Origin: Hanleya hanleyi
Taxonomy: Eukaryota; Mollusca; Polyplacophora; Lepidopleurida; Hanleyidae
Direction: 5' to 3'
DNA length: 64,000 bases
NCBI GenBank assembly: GCA_036873755.1
Contig: JAVTVY010020324.1
Span: forward strand, 1-64,000
In this document: piece after piece, positions 21,740 through 32,440 of the stretch
How positions within the stretch are numbered: position 1 is the stretch's first letter
How the letters are laid out: every line of letters starts with the position of its first letter
Position numbers and translations under genes: made by a program
Notes under the pieces: model-generated
The model's input: the letters and a program-made list of their open reading frames with translations, nothing else
Told to the model about the DNA's origin: nothing
The model's database searches: none

Positions 21740-22138
21740 CTGATCCTATTAACATGGTACAACACCTATAGATTATGTTTATTATTATTATATGGCTTAG
21801 AGGTTTTTTTGAGGGTAATGTGAGGGTTTTTTCTCCCCGTGACGTGCCCACCGCCTCGTTTGCTACCTTGCGCCGTCTAAAAACACCGCCATTTTACAAG
21901 TAATTAATTAAAATTAATTAATTAATTAATTAATTTATTTGAAATACTAGTACCCATCCTCCGTATGGCAGAACTGTACAACCCAGAACAAGTCTAGACA
22001 TGCCTTGATCACGTGATCGTCATTGGGAAACCCCCACTGGGGAATCCCCTCCCGTGGGAAACCCCCACTGGGAAATCCCGCCCCAGTTCCGCCTCAAAAG
22101 TAGGTCAATGATAAGGAATTTCAACTTTATATACTACT
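21740..22138. repeat. Right terminal inverted repeat of element 2
   Basis: Complement of 14,583-14,985, ending TATATACTACT; target duplication TATGTC follows. Confidence 0.9.
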
Positions 22139-22144
22139 TATGTC

Positions 22145-22747
22145 ATTCATATATATGAGAAAAAATGGAGGACCTGAAACGGAACCTTGTGGAACTCCGG
22201 CTTCAACAGTTTGTGGGTCCGATGAAACATTTCCTAGAGTGACTTTAGATGATCTACCGCTTGGGTAACTTTCCACCCAGGTTAGCAGGCAATCAATACC
22301 ATATTCTTGCAATTTATGCAGTAGTCCTTAGTGCCATACTGTGTCAAAGGCCTTGGATATATCACAAAAAAAACTATACAGGAATAATTACCATCATCCA
22401 TGGCCTTGTACACATTATGATACAGTTCGATTAACTGATAGACTGTTGAATGGCCTGGAAGGAACCCGGCTTGATATTTATAAAATAGCTTATGTTGATT
22501 AATATGATTGTATATATATATGAATACGTTCTATCCATTATTTTAGAGACACAGCTTAGTAGGAATATAGGACGGTAATTTGAGGGAAGATTGGGATCTT
22601 GTTTTTTAAAAATCGGAAGAATATTGAACATTTTCCAGCATTTAGGGAATTGTTTGCTAGCAAGCGACATGTTGAATAGTTGACACAGCGGTTTGCAAAT
22701 TGAGTTGGCACAGCCTTTCAGCATTCTGTGGCTGATTCGATCCGGCC
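22145..22747 (-). pseudogene. LINE fragment, reverse transcriptase N-terminal and palm part
   Basis: The minus strand reads RT motifs: NYRPIFLLSCVSKIMDR, then after frame breaks AGVPQGSVSGPPFFLIYMND, which precedes the catalytic FADD found at 14,535 beyond element 2. On the other side it is cut by element 1 at CCGGCC (22,742-22,747). Confidence 0.88.
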
Positions 22748-23104
22748 AGTAGTATATAGAACCCTTTTCGAGTATGGTTTTCCAGGGAGGTAACTCTTGG
22801 TCCCCTTTTTTCCAGGTTAAAGGTATAGGGGACGCCCCATCGCCTTTCACCTCTGGGGCGCCTGGGGCGCCACCAGCTCTAGGTCACGTGGAGGTCAAAA
22901 GTAGTTCCGGCAACCTGTAACCTTTGTATTCCTCCGCGGACAGAACGTAGTCCCATGTCAACCAAGTGACTTCCAATGTTAATGTATACGGGGAATGCCT
23001 AAAAAGAGTATGGGAATAGACGTTTTGTGACAGGGGTGGGTCCCTGGTGGACCGAATGGGTCGAGTGAGGTGTCAAAGTGAAGCGCTCCTCTAGGGCCAT
23101 TCAG

Positions 23105-23640
23105 TCATGGGTGGATGCATGTAAAATTAGGATTTTTTCTCGAAACTATAAAAAGCGGAACACGGACTTTACCCCTAAACTAGGGAAAAACCCCTATCAA
23201 CTCTAGCCAAAAGGGCTAATATCGGTCTCCGGGCTTATCGGGGCCTGCCTATCAAGTCAATGGGGTGGGTGCATGTAAAATTAGGATTTGTCCCCGAAAA
23301 TATAAGAAGTGGAACACGGACTTTACCCCTAAACTAGGGCAAAAACCCCTATCAACCCTAGCCAAAAGGGCTAATATCGGTCCCCGGGCTTATCGGGGCC
23401 TGCCTATCAAGTCAATGGGGTGGGTGCATGTAAAATTAGGATTTTTTTCCCGAAACTATAAAAACGGAACACGGACTTTACACCTAAAATATGGGAAAAC
23501 CTCTATCAACCCTAGCCAAAAGAGCTAATATCGGTCCCCGGGCTTATCGGGGCCTGCCTATCAAGTCAATGAGGTGGGTGCATGTAAAATTAGGATGGTA
23601 GAAAGCGGAACACGGACTTTACCCCTACAATAGGGGTCTG
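23105..23640. repeat. 155-bp tandem repeats, left arm of element 1
   Basis: About 3.5 units with GCGGAACACGGACTTTACCC and GGGCTTATCGGGGCCTGCCT. Complement of the array at 31,890-32,440. Confidence 0.88.
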
Positions 23641-23708
23641 TATTATACAATGTAAGGGAAAATGCCTGTATGGGGTATGGGGATGGTCAATTTTTTTCGT
23701 GGGCTTTA

Positions 23709-24687
23709 CTATGGCTTGTGGGGTCTCGTTTTTCTCGTTTCGCCAAGAAAATGACAATGGGAAGGGTCCCGGAGCGAATCGGTGAATTTTTTGGGAAAAG
23801 TCACCGAGGTCTGTATATAGGCCGATAGGCTGGCTATATGGGGGTATAGGTTCAACCTGGAAAATTGTTGTTGGGCCCATTCCAAGGGATCCACGGTGTC
23901 CAGTTTCTCCAGCATCGTCTCTAGCGACACTCGGTTAATGAAGGTAAACGGTTGGTCAAATACCTGGATGTTCCTGTTCGGGTAAAAGTATCGGACTTGG
24001 ACTGTGTCCTTATGCTGCAGCACATAACCAAACGCCAGATTCAATCTGAAGGCCGTAGTTTGGTCGTTGAAGATGGCTTCCACGTAGCTATGTAGACGGG
24101 CGAGGTCGGTCAGTCGGAAATTGTAGATATGTTGAATAGGGCGATGGCGGTTGAAACATTGCCGTATCATGGGCCAATGGCGCCGATAGATGTCACTCAC
24201 TGGATGGGCGTCCTGTAACAGATCGCTAGGAACATTTATGGGCTCGCCATGTCAGACGTATGACTCGAAACCGTAACGGTGGGGTCCGGCTGGATATCCA
24301 GGCTCTTCTGAACTGTGGGTATAGGCGGGCTCTCCATCATCGCATCACCAGTGGCGTTCGTCTCCCCGGGCTCATCTTCACTGGGTCTGACCTTCCGCGG
24401 CTCCTCTTCAGTGGTAAGTTGTCGCCCAAACCGTAGAGACGGGGCATGAATCAAACGCTGATGGCGTCTTAACTGACTGCGTCGTTTGAAGAATTGACCA
24501 CAAACCTTACAATGTTCCGTCGCGTCCTCGTGGATGAGCGTTCGTGGCGCAGTAAATGATCCTTCCGATTAAATGACCGTGCGCAGGTTATACAAGTATA
24601 CCGTGCATCGTTGTGGGTGGAGGCCTTGTGGCGGTGCAAGTCGTGCAGACGAGTAAACTGCTTCTGGCAAGGTTTGCAAGTGAACAT
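23709..24687 (-). pseudogene. Three-finger protein, outer left copy (a)
   Basis: Mirror of 28,516-29,426. The N-terminal fingers start MFTCKPCQKQFTRLHDLHRH; a frameshift after finger 2 (around 24,520) and further breaks in the acidic linker (24,236) separate them from the C-terminal domain (VSDIYRRHWPMIRQCFNRHR and onward). The C-terminus is replaced after WAQQQ by the 170-bp repeat. It should not give a full protein. Confidence 0.8.
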
Positions 24688-24734
24688 CTTGGTGGTTGAC
24701 AGAGTGTCTGATGAAACGGCCAGGCCGCTTCCCT

Positions 24735-25000
24735 TTTATAGCACGCTAGCTGGTGATCTATTTTTAGCACACTCAGTTCAACTATTCCCTAGTCGAGGGC
24801 CGAGCCGTGACATCTTCGGTAACCTCCGTGTCTCTTCGGGCACCTCCGTGACATCTTCGGTCACCTCCGTGTCTCTTCGGTCACCTCCGTAACTACACTG
24901 CTGTTCCCGTGTAAACCCGGATGGATTTCCGTTTCTCTTCGGTGCCTCCGTGACATCTTCGGTGACCTCCGTGTCTCTTCGGTCACCTCCGTACCGTCAA
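24735..25000 (-). promoter_or_regulatory. 20-bp iterons and TATA box, outer left copy
   Basis: On the minus strand about 8-9 units of ACGGAGGTSACCGAAGA alternate between GAGAC and GATGTC endings (24,800-24,990), then TATAAAAGGGAAG (about 24,730-24,742) and a leader to the ATG at 24,687. Confidence 0.75.
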
Positions 25001-25049
25001 CGATCAGCATGTAGACATATAGAGTATGTACGGCATGTTATGGTATTCA

Positions 25050-26206
25050 TCAGTGCATGAGTGACGCATTCAGCCGATGGGGGTGGTCGGTCAGCTTGGT
25101 AACGAAAAACGTGGCATTGGTCACCCTCTCTACGACCCTTTGTGTGTTGGGGTGTTGTTGTTGGGCCCATTCCAAGGGATCCACGGTGTCCAGTTTCTCC
25201 AGCATCGCCTCTAGCGACGCCGCCCGGTTAATGATGGTAAACGGTTGGCCAAATACCCGGATGTTACTGCTCGGGTAAAAATATCGGGCTTGGTCTGTAT
25301 CAGCGATACGGATTTGATATTTTTGGAACATTATGATGTCTTGCCGGCATCATTGAAAACTGTTGACCGCTTCTCTCTTGCAGGAAACAAGCCTATGTTT
25401 ATGTATACTATGATTGTCTTTTTGAATTTGGTGCTAATACTGTTATATGGAATATGGAATAGGTCTTTGGAATATGGACGCGGATATTCTCTAATGGACG
25501 ACGGCTGGATTATGAATGACAGACTAGACGCTTGTAATTCATGCTGCAGCACATAACCAAACGCCAGATTCAACTTGAAGGCCGTAGTTTGATCGTTGAA
25601 GATGGCTTCCACGTAGCTGCGTAGACGGGCGAGGTCGGTCAGTCGGAAATTGTAGATATCTTGAATAGGGCGATGACGGTAGAAACAGTGCCGGATCATG
25701 GGCCAATGGCGCCGATAGATGTCACTCACTGGATGGTCTTCGTGTAACAGATCGCTCGGAGCATTTATGGGTTCGTCCACGAAGTGTACTTTGCCCTCCA
25801 CGTCGTACAAAACCTGGCCCAAGGTTTTGTTGTCGTCGGAATTTGACTATTGAATTAGGGCGACATCGTCATCGGCCCTCGTGCGATGGGTGGGAGTTCC
25901 CCCTGTTTCGATATTGATGCCTACGGGCTCTTCTACCTGCAAACGTGGCTGCGGAACAGGGTTTCGTATGCGTTGGTGTCGCAGCAACTGACTGGTCAGT
26001 TTGAAAAGCCGACCACATTCTTCGCATGGACGCTTGGGTACTTCATGGCGTGCACATGTGTGGCGCTGTAAATGATCCGGGCGCTGAAACGACAGTGTAC
26101 ATATCGTACAGCTATACCGGGTGGTTCCTTCGTGCTTGGTAGCCTCATGGCGGCGCAAGTCGTGCAGACGAGTGAATGATTTCGAGCACGTAGTACAAGT
26201 GCACAT
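25050..26206 (-). pseudogene. Three-finger protein, inner left copy (b), interrupted by a 230-bp insert
   Basis: Fingers 1-3 (25,960-26,206) are intact in pattern. The frame stops near 25,847 and resumes in another. The C-terminal domain is split at about 25,300-25,535 by roughly 230 bp of AT-rich sequence absent from the mirror copy; the insert replaces GTCCTT. The C-terminal part (FYPSSNIRVFGQPFTIINR) continues to about 25,064. Confidence 0.8.
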
Positions 26207-26249
26207 CTTGGTGGTTGACAGAGTGTCTGGCGAAACGGCCAGGCCGTTT

Positions 26250-26415
26250 CTCTTTTATAGCACGCTAGCTGGTATCATGTTCGGGCACCTCCGTGTCTCT
26301 TCGGTGATCTCTGTGACATCTTCGGTGACCTCCGTGTCTCTTCGGGCACCTCCGTGACATCTTCGGGCACCTCCGTGTCTCTTCGGCCACCTCCGTGTCT
26401 TTTCGGGAAGTGACC
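26250..26415 (-). promoter_or_regulatory. 20-bp iterons and TATA box, inner left copy
   Basis: Minus-strand iterons (CACGGAGGTGGCCGAAGAGA type) at 26,280-26,410, TATAAAAG at about 26,252-26,260, ATG at 26,206. Confidence 0.75.
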
Positions 26416-26539
26416 GAAGAGACTCGGAAGTGAACGACATTGTGGGAAAATCCCAACAGACAGGTCAGTACATGGGCTATCATGTTCACACTCCGTCACC
26501 GAAAAGACACGGACTGACGATGGCGGACCTCGCCCTGTG

Positions 26540-26905
26540 CTGGTGGTGGTGGTGGGAGCTCCCGTGTGGCAGAGCTCTTGGATCGGAGCGCTTGGAGCTC
26601 AAAGCGTGCGGAACTCAGAGCTCAGAAGTGACATTTGCATATGACCTCTGTGAGGTCACTTCCGCTTCCGTTCATGTGACCGGAACTGACCTTTGACCCC
26701 GGCGCGCGCTAACAATACCGGATAAAGTTGCGCGCCGGGGTCAAAGGTCAGTTTCGGTCACGTGAACGGAAGCGGAAGTGACCTCACAGAGGTCATATTC
26801 AAATGTCACTTCCGAGCTCTGAGTTCCACACGCTTTGAGCTCCAAGAGCTCCGATCCAAGAGCTCTGCAACACGGGAGCTCCCACCACCACCACCACCAC
26901 CGGGC
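26540..26905. repeat. Axis region of element 1
   Basis: A symmetric order on both sides: GGT/CCA runs, GAGCTC repeats, octamer ATGCAAAT or its decayed mirror, TGACCTCTGTGAGGTCA, CTTCCGCTTCCG, E-box, DR1 TGACCTTTGACCCC, then GC-rich stems and the asymmetric loop GCTAACAATACCGGATAAA at 26,707-26,725. It looks like a bidirectional enhancer or origin built on a hairpin. Confidence 0.8.
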
Positions 26906-27009
26906 GAGGTCCGCCATCTTCAGTCCGTGTCTTTTCGGTGACGGAGTGTGAACATGATAGCACATGTACTGACCTGTCTGTGGGGTTTTTCCCACAATGT
27001 CGTTCACTT

Positions 27010-27253
27010 CCGAGTCTCTTCGGTCACTTTTACGAAAAGACACGGCGGTGGCCGAAGAGACACAGAGGTGCCCGAAGATGTCACGGAGGTCACCGAAGAT
27101 GTCACGCAGGTGCCCGAAGAGACACGGATGTCACCGAAGATGTCACGGAGATCACCGAAGAGACACGGAGGTGCCCGAACCAGGATACCAGCTAGCGTTC
27201 TATAAAAGGGAAACGGTCTGGCCGTTTCATCAGACTCTCTGTCAACCACCAAG
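27010..27253 (+). promoter_or_regulatory. 20-bp iterons and TATA promoter, inner right copy
   Basis: About eight ACGGAGGTSACCGAAGA-type units at 27,010-27,175, TATA (TCTATAAAAGGG) near 27,199, start context CATCAGACTCTC near 27,228, leader CAACCACCAAG before the ATG at 27,254. Confidence 0.8.
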
Positions 27254-28132
27254 ATGTTCACTTGTACTACGTGCTCGAAATCATTCACTCGTCTGCACGA
27301 CTTGCGCCGCCATGAGGCTACCAAGCACGAAGGAACCGCCCGGTATAACTGTACGATATGTACACTGTCGTTTCAGCGCCCGGATCATTTACAGCGCCAC
27401 ACACGTGCACGCCATGAAGTACCCAAGCGTCCATGCGAAGAATGTGGTCGGCTTTTCAAACTGACCAGTCAGTTGCTGCGACACCAACGCACACGACACC
27501 CTGTTCCGCAGCCACGTTTGCAGGTAGAAGAGCCCGTAGGCATCAATATCGAAACAGGGGGAACTCCCACCCATCGCACGAGGGCCGATGACGATGTCGC
27601 CCTAATTCAACAGTCAAATTCCGACGACAAGATCTTGGGCCAGATTTTGTACGACGTGGAGGGCAAAGTACACTTCGTGGACGAACCCATTAATGTTCCT
27701 AGCGATCTGTTACACGAAGACCATCCAGTGAGTGACATCTATCGGCGCCATTGGCCCATGATCCGGCACTGTTTCTACCGTCATCGCCCTATTCAAGATA
27801 TCTACAATTTCCGGCTGACCGATCTCGCCCGTCTACGCAGCCACGTGGAAGCCATCTTCAACGATCAAACTACGGCCTTCTAGTTGAATCTGGCGTTTGG
27901 TTATGTGCTGCAGCATAAGGACACAGACCAAGCCCGATATATTTACCCGAGCAGTAACATCCGGGTATTTGACCAACCGTTTACCATCATTAACCGGGCG
28001 TCGCTAGATGCGATGCTGGAGAAACTGGACACCGTGGATCCCTTGGAATGGGCCCAACAACAACACCCCAACACACAATGGGTCGTAGAGAGGGTGACCA
28101 ATGCCACGTTTTTCGTTACCCCCATCGGCTGA
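27254..28132 (+). pseudogene. Three-finger protein, inner right copy (c), one nonsense codon
   Basis: Three C2H2 fingers (C4/C7/H20/H25, C33/C36/H49/H54, C61/C64/H77/H82), an acidic linker (about 90-150), then a conserved domain from VSDIYRRHWPMIRHC through LARLRSHVEAIFNDQTTAF. AAG became TAG at 27,881-27,883. The frame continues through FGYVLQHKDTDQARYIYP, the FDQPFTIINRAS motif and WVVERVTNATFFV, to a stop near 28,132. The C-terminal domain recalls segments preceding the polymerase domains of Polinton-type PolB proteins (recollection, not alignment); polymerase motifs are absent. Possible role: iteron-binding replication or regulatory factor. Confidence 0.75.
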
Positions 28133-28202
28133 ATGCGTCACTCATGCGCTGATGAATACCATAACATGCCGTACATACTCTATATATCTACATGCTGATC
28201 CT

Positions 28203-28515
28203 TGACGGTACGGAGGTGACCGAAGAGACACGGAGGTCACCGAAGATGTCACGGAGGTCACCGAAGAGACACGGAGATCCATCCGGGCTTACACGGGAAC
28301 AGCCGGGTAGTTACGGAGGTGACCGAAGAGACACGGAGGTGACCGAAGATGTCACGGAGGTGCCCGAAGAGACACGGAGGTTACCGAAGATGTCACGGCT
28401 CGGCCCTCGACTTGGGAATAGTTGAACTGAGTGTGCTAAAAATAGATCACCAGCTAGCGTGCTATAAAAGGGAAGCGGCCTGGCCGTTTCATCAGACACT
28501 CTGTCAACCACCAAG
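28203..28515 (+). promoter_or_regulatory. 20-bp iterons and TATA promoter, outer right copy
   Basis: Two iteron blocks (28,207-28,275 and 28,313-28,400) separated by ATCCATCCGGGCTTACACGG, then GCTATAAAAGGG at 28,461-28,472, start context CATCAGACACTC, ATG at 28,516. Confidence 0.8.
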
Positions 28516-29426
28516 ATGTTCACTTGCAAACCTTGCCAGAAGCAGTTTACTCGTCTGCACGACTTGCACCGCCACAAGGCCTCCACCCACAACGATGCAC
28601 GGTATGCTTGTATAACCTGCGCACGGTCATTTAATCGGAAGGATCATTTACTGCGCCACGAACGCTCATTCCACGAGGACGCGACGGAACACTGTAAGGT
28701 TTGTGGTCAACTCTTCAAACGACGCAGTCAGTTAAGACGCCATCAGCGTTTGATTCATGCCCCGTCTCTACGGTTTGGGCGACAACTTTCCAATGAAGAG
28801 GTCAGACCCAGTGAAGATGATTCCGGGAGACGAACGCCACTGGTGATGCGATGACGGAGAACCCGCCTATACCCACAGTTCAGGAGAGCCTGGATATCCA
28901 GCCGGACCCCACCGTTACGGTTTCGAGTCATACGCCTGACAACATCGAACATTTTCTGGACGAGCCCGTAAATGTTCCTAGCGATCTGTTACAGGACGCC
29001 CATCCAGTGAGTGACATCTATCGGCGCCATTGGTCCATGATACGGCAATGTATCAACCGTCATCGCCCTATTCAAGATATCTACAATCTCCGACTGACCG
29101 ACCTCGCCCGTCTACGTAGCTACGTGGAAGCCATCTTCAACGACCAAACTACGGCCTTCAGATTGAATCTGGCGTTTGGTTATGTGATGCAGCATAAGGA
29201 GACAGTCCAAGTCCGATACTTTTACCCGAGCAGGAACATCCAGGTATTTGACCAACCGTTTACCATCATTAACCGAGTGTCGCTAGAGACGATGCTGGAG
29301 AAACTGGACACCGTGGATCCCTTGGAATGGGCCCAACAACAACGCCCCAACACCAAGTGGACAGTGGAGAAGGTGAGCAATGTTACGTTTTTCGTTACCA
29401 AGCTGACAGACCACCCCATCGGTTGA
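28516..29426 (+). pseudogene. Three-finger protein, outer right copy (d), one frameshift
   Basis: Best-preserved copy. Three C2H2 fingers lie in the first 83 residues (MFTCKPC, YACITC, EHCKVC), then an acidic linker where a frameshift near 28,800-28,850 ends the first frame. The remaining 190 residues are open from 28,851 and contain VSDIYRRHW, LARLRSYVEAIFNDQTTAFR, RYFYPSRNIQVFDQPFTI, LDTVDPLEWAQQQ, VTFFVTKLTDHPIG and the natural stop. Finger sequences differ clearly from copy c, so the two tandem genes are diverged paralogues. Confidence 0.8.
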
Positions 29427-29582
29427 ATGCTTCACCCATGCACTGATGAATACCATAGCATGCCGTACATACTCTATATGTCTACATGCTGATCGTTGAC
29501 TTGAGCTCAGTAAACACTTATACATAATGTGCGTTAAATAATAAAACATGGTGTTTGATATTTCAATTTGTTTTGCTGTGAA

Positions 29583-29680
29583 CATACCAAACATTCCCAG
29601 GGCGGCTCCCCCAGCCTGGGTATGATGTAACATTGGGGATAATAAACTGTATGAACATTGCTCAACTTGTTGTTATTCAC
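29583..29680 (+). terminator. 3' stem-loop, AATAAA and GT tract after copy d
   Basis: CATTCCCAGG ... CCTGGGTATG stem, GATAATAAACTG near 29,640, then CAACTTGTTGTTATT. Same layout as in element 2 but with a different inner stem sequence. Confidence 0.75.
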
Positions 29681-29694
29681 GACAACGGCTATCC

Positions 29695-30600
29695 GATTGT
29701 ACAATACAGAACATATATTGTATAATACAGGACATACATGGTACAATACAGGACAGATATGGTATAATACTGCACATATTTGGTATAATACAGGACATAT
29801 AGCGTGTAATACAGGACAGATTTGGTATAATACAGAACATATTTTGTATAATACAGCACAGATTTGGTATAATACAGGACAGATACTGTATAATACAGCA
29901 CAGATTTGGTATAATACAGAACATATATTGTATAATACAGGACAAATATGGCACAAAACAGGACAGATTTGGTATAATACAGGACAGATATTGTATAACA
30001 CAGGACAAATATTGCATAATACAGCACAGACATGGTATAATTCAGGACAGATATGGTATAATACAGCACAGATATGGTATAATACAGGGCAAATATTGTA
30101 TAATACAGCACAGATATTGTATAGTAGAGGAGAAATATTGTATATTACAGAGCAGATATGGTATAATACAGGACATATATGGTACAATAGAGGACAGATA
30201 CTGTATAATACAGGACAGATTTGGTATAATACAGAACATATATTGCAGAATACTGGACAGATATTGTATAATACAGGGCAGATATTGTATAATACAGCAC
30301 AGATATGGTATAACACAGGACAGATACTGTATAATACAGCACAGATTTGGTATAATACAGCACAGATTTGGTATAATACATGACAGATACTGTATAATGC
30401 AGGGCAGATTTGGTATAATACAGGACATATATGGTATAATAGAGAACAAATATGTACAATACAGGACAGATTTGGTATAATACAGGACAGATATTGTATA
30501 ACATCGGACAGGTATGGTATAATACAGGACATATATGGTATAATGCAGGATAGATGAGGTATAACACAACAAAGATGTGGTATAATGTGTGACAGATATG
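29695..30600. repeat. 21-bp tandem array, about 43 units
   Basis: Unit close to TGGTATAATACAGGACAGAT plus one base, with AGCACAG, AGAACAT and TTGTATAAT variants. Because 21 is divisible by three, all units share a frame and long ORFs appear on both strands (YNTGQIW heptads on plus; two other periodic frames on minus). Treated as non-coding. Absent from the left arm, so it expanded after the palindrome formed or was lost on the left. Confidence 0.9.
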
Positions 30601-31200
30601 GATGGTCCATCTCTACACCAAATACCTTCCTTCACTGCCCCAAAATGCCCACTTTCGCTACAAATCCTACTGATGACGTCACCGATGACGTCACAGATGA
30701 CGTGAACATCCCTCAAATCGGGATGTACACCCCGAGAGCTACAAGATAATACCTCCCACGACACAATCGGACCAAGGATGGTCCCTCTCTACCCAAAACA
30801 CACCTCCACGCACCCCCAAAATGGCCACTTTACTTACTACACCCAACTGCGCATGCGCAGATTGACGCGACTTGCACTTAAAAACACGCCATTCTGAGTC
30901 TACCCCACACAAGCTTCACTTTGACACCTCCCACAACCCATTGGGACTCATAGTGGTCCAGCTCTACCCCAAACACACCCCCCACATACCCCACAACATG
31001 CCTGCTTTCTATACTACGGCCAGACTGCGCATGCGCAGACTATTGCACACGGACGGACCATTAGTCGGTACATTACAAACTCCACGGGAGCTTCAAAATA
31101 AGACCTCATACGACACCATAGGATCATAAGGGGCTCACCTAGACCCCAAAACGTTCACACTGTATGGACCTATACCGCCATAGCCATGCAGTATAGGCCT
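30600..31200. other. CRE cluster and NRF-1-like repeats, right arm of element 1
   Basis: Three ATGACGTSA motifs in 36 bp at 30,671-30,706 (two perfect TGACGTCA CREs). Two CTGCGCATGCGCAG palindromes lie near 30,848 and 31,026 inside degenerate repeats with CCCCAAAACACACC. No gene. Confidence 0.6.
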
Positions 31201-31204
31201 ATGG

Positions 31205-31790
31205 GCCTACCCAGGCCTCGGTGAACTTTTTCCAAAAATTTCACCGCTTCGCTCCGGGACCCCTCCCATCGTGTTCTAAATGACGAGACGTGAAAAACAA
31301 GACCAAACAACCCATATCACAATGAACGTGTGTGAATTTCCCAGGTTGCACCTATACCCCATAGCCAGCCTATGGGCCTACCCAGGCCTCGATGACCTTT
31401 TCCCAACAATTTCACCGTTTCGCTCCGGGACCCTTCCCATCGTGTTCTAAATGACGAGACGAGAAAAACAAGACCCCACAACCCATATCACAATGAACGT
31501 GTGTGAATTTCCCAGGATGGACCTATATCCACATGGCCAGTATGGAGCTATATGGGCTATATGGTACTTTTCCAAAAATTTCACCGTTTCGCTCCGGGAC
31601 CCTTCCCATCGTGTTCTAAATGACGAGACGTCAAAAACAAATCCAAGCAACCCATATCACAATGAACGTGTGTGAATTTCGCAGGTTGAACCTATACCCC
31701 CATATAGCCAGCCTATAGGCCTATATACAGACCTCGGTGACTTTTCCCAAAAATTTCACCGATTCGCTCCGGGACCCTTCCCATTGTCAT
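31205..31790. repeat. 170-bp tandem repeats, right arm of element 1
   Basis: About 3.5 units with TTTCACCGNTTCGCTCCGGG and CCCATCGTGTTCTAAATGAC. A single copy lies at 23,700-23,880 in the left arm; relatives lie at 37,180-37,340 and 57,450-57,620. Confidence 0.85.
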
Positions 31791-31889
31791 TTTCTTGGCG
31801 AAGCGAGAAAAACGAGACCCCATAAGCCATAGTAAAGCCCACGAAAAAAATTAACCATCCCCATACCCCATACAGGCATTTTCCCTTAT

Positions 31890-32440
31890 ATTGTATAATA
31901 CAGACCCCTATTGTAGGGGTAAAGTCCGTGTTCCGCTTTTTATAGTTTCGGGAAAAAAATCCTAATTTTACAGGCACCCACCCCATTGACTTGATAGGCA
32001 GGCCCCGATAAGCCCGGGGACCGATATTAGCTCTTTTGGCTGGGTTGATAGGGGTTTTCCCCTATTTTAGGGGTAAAGTCCGTGTTCCGCTTTTTATAGT
32101 TTCGGGAAAAAAATCCTAATTTTACATGCACCCACCCCATTGACTTGATAGGCAGGTCCCGATAAGCCCGGGGACCGATATTAGCCGTTTTGGCTAGGGT
32201 TGATAGGGGTTTTTGCCCTAGTTTAGGGGTAAAGTCCGTGTTCCGCTTTTTATATTTTCGGGGACAAATCCTAATTTTACATGCACCCACCCCATTGACT
32301 TGATAGGCAGGCCCCGATAAGCCCGGAGACCGATATTAGCCCTTTCGGCTAGAGTTGATAGGGGTTTTCCCCCAGTTTAGGGGTAAAGTCCGTTTTCCGC
32401 TTTTTATATTTTCGGGAAAAAATCCTAATTTTACATGCAC
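31890..32440. repeat. 155-bp tandem repeats, right arm of element 1
   Basis: Units start near 31,921, 32,075, 32,231 and 32,385 (spacing 154-156 bp, measured at AAAGTC). Confidence 0.9.

Larger units (their letters stand above)
14583..22138. mobile_element. Palindromic element 2 (ATPase segment), 7,556 bp
   Basis: Starts AGTAGTATATAAAG and ends with its exact complement. It is flanked by TATGTC at 14,577-14,582 and 22,139-22,144. Left and right arms are near mirror images with an axis at 18.2-18.4 kb. Each arm carries, from axis to end, a packaging-type ATPase, a small zinc-finger gene, a 3' stem-loop module, a host-like promoter block and roughly 150-bp direct repeats. The 6-bp duplication and AG start fit Polinton/Maverick integration, but no integrase is encoded. 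Confidence 0.9.

Noticed and set aside
29658..30610. Long ORFs of up to 358 codons on both strands with periodic YNTGQIW or similar peptides
   Set aside because: They come from a 21-bp tandem array that lacks stops by virtue of its period; several frames are open at once and no start context or domain supports translation.
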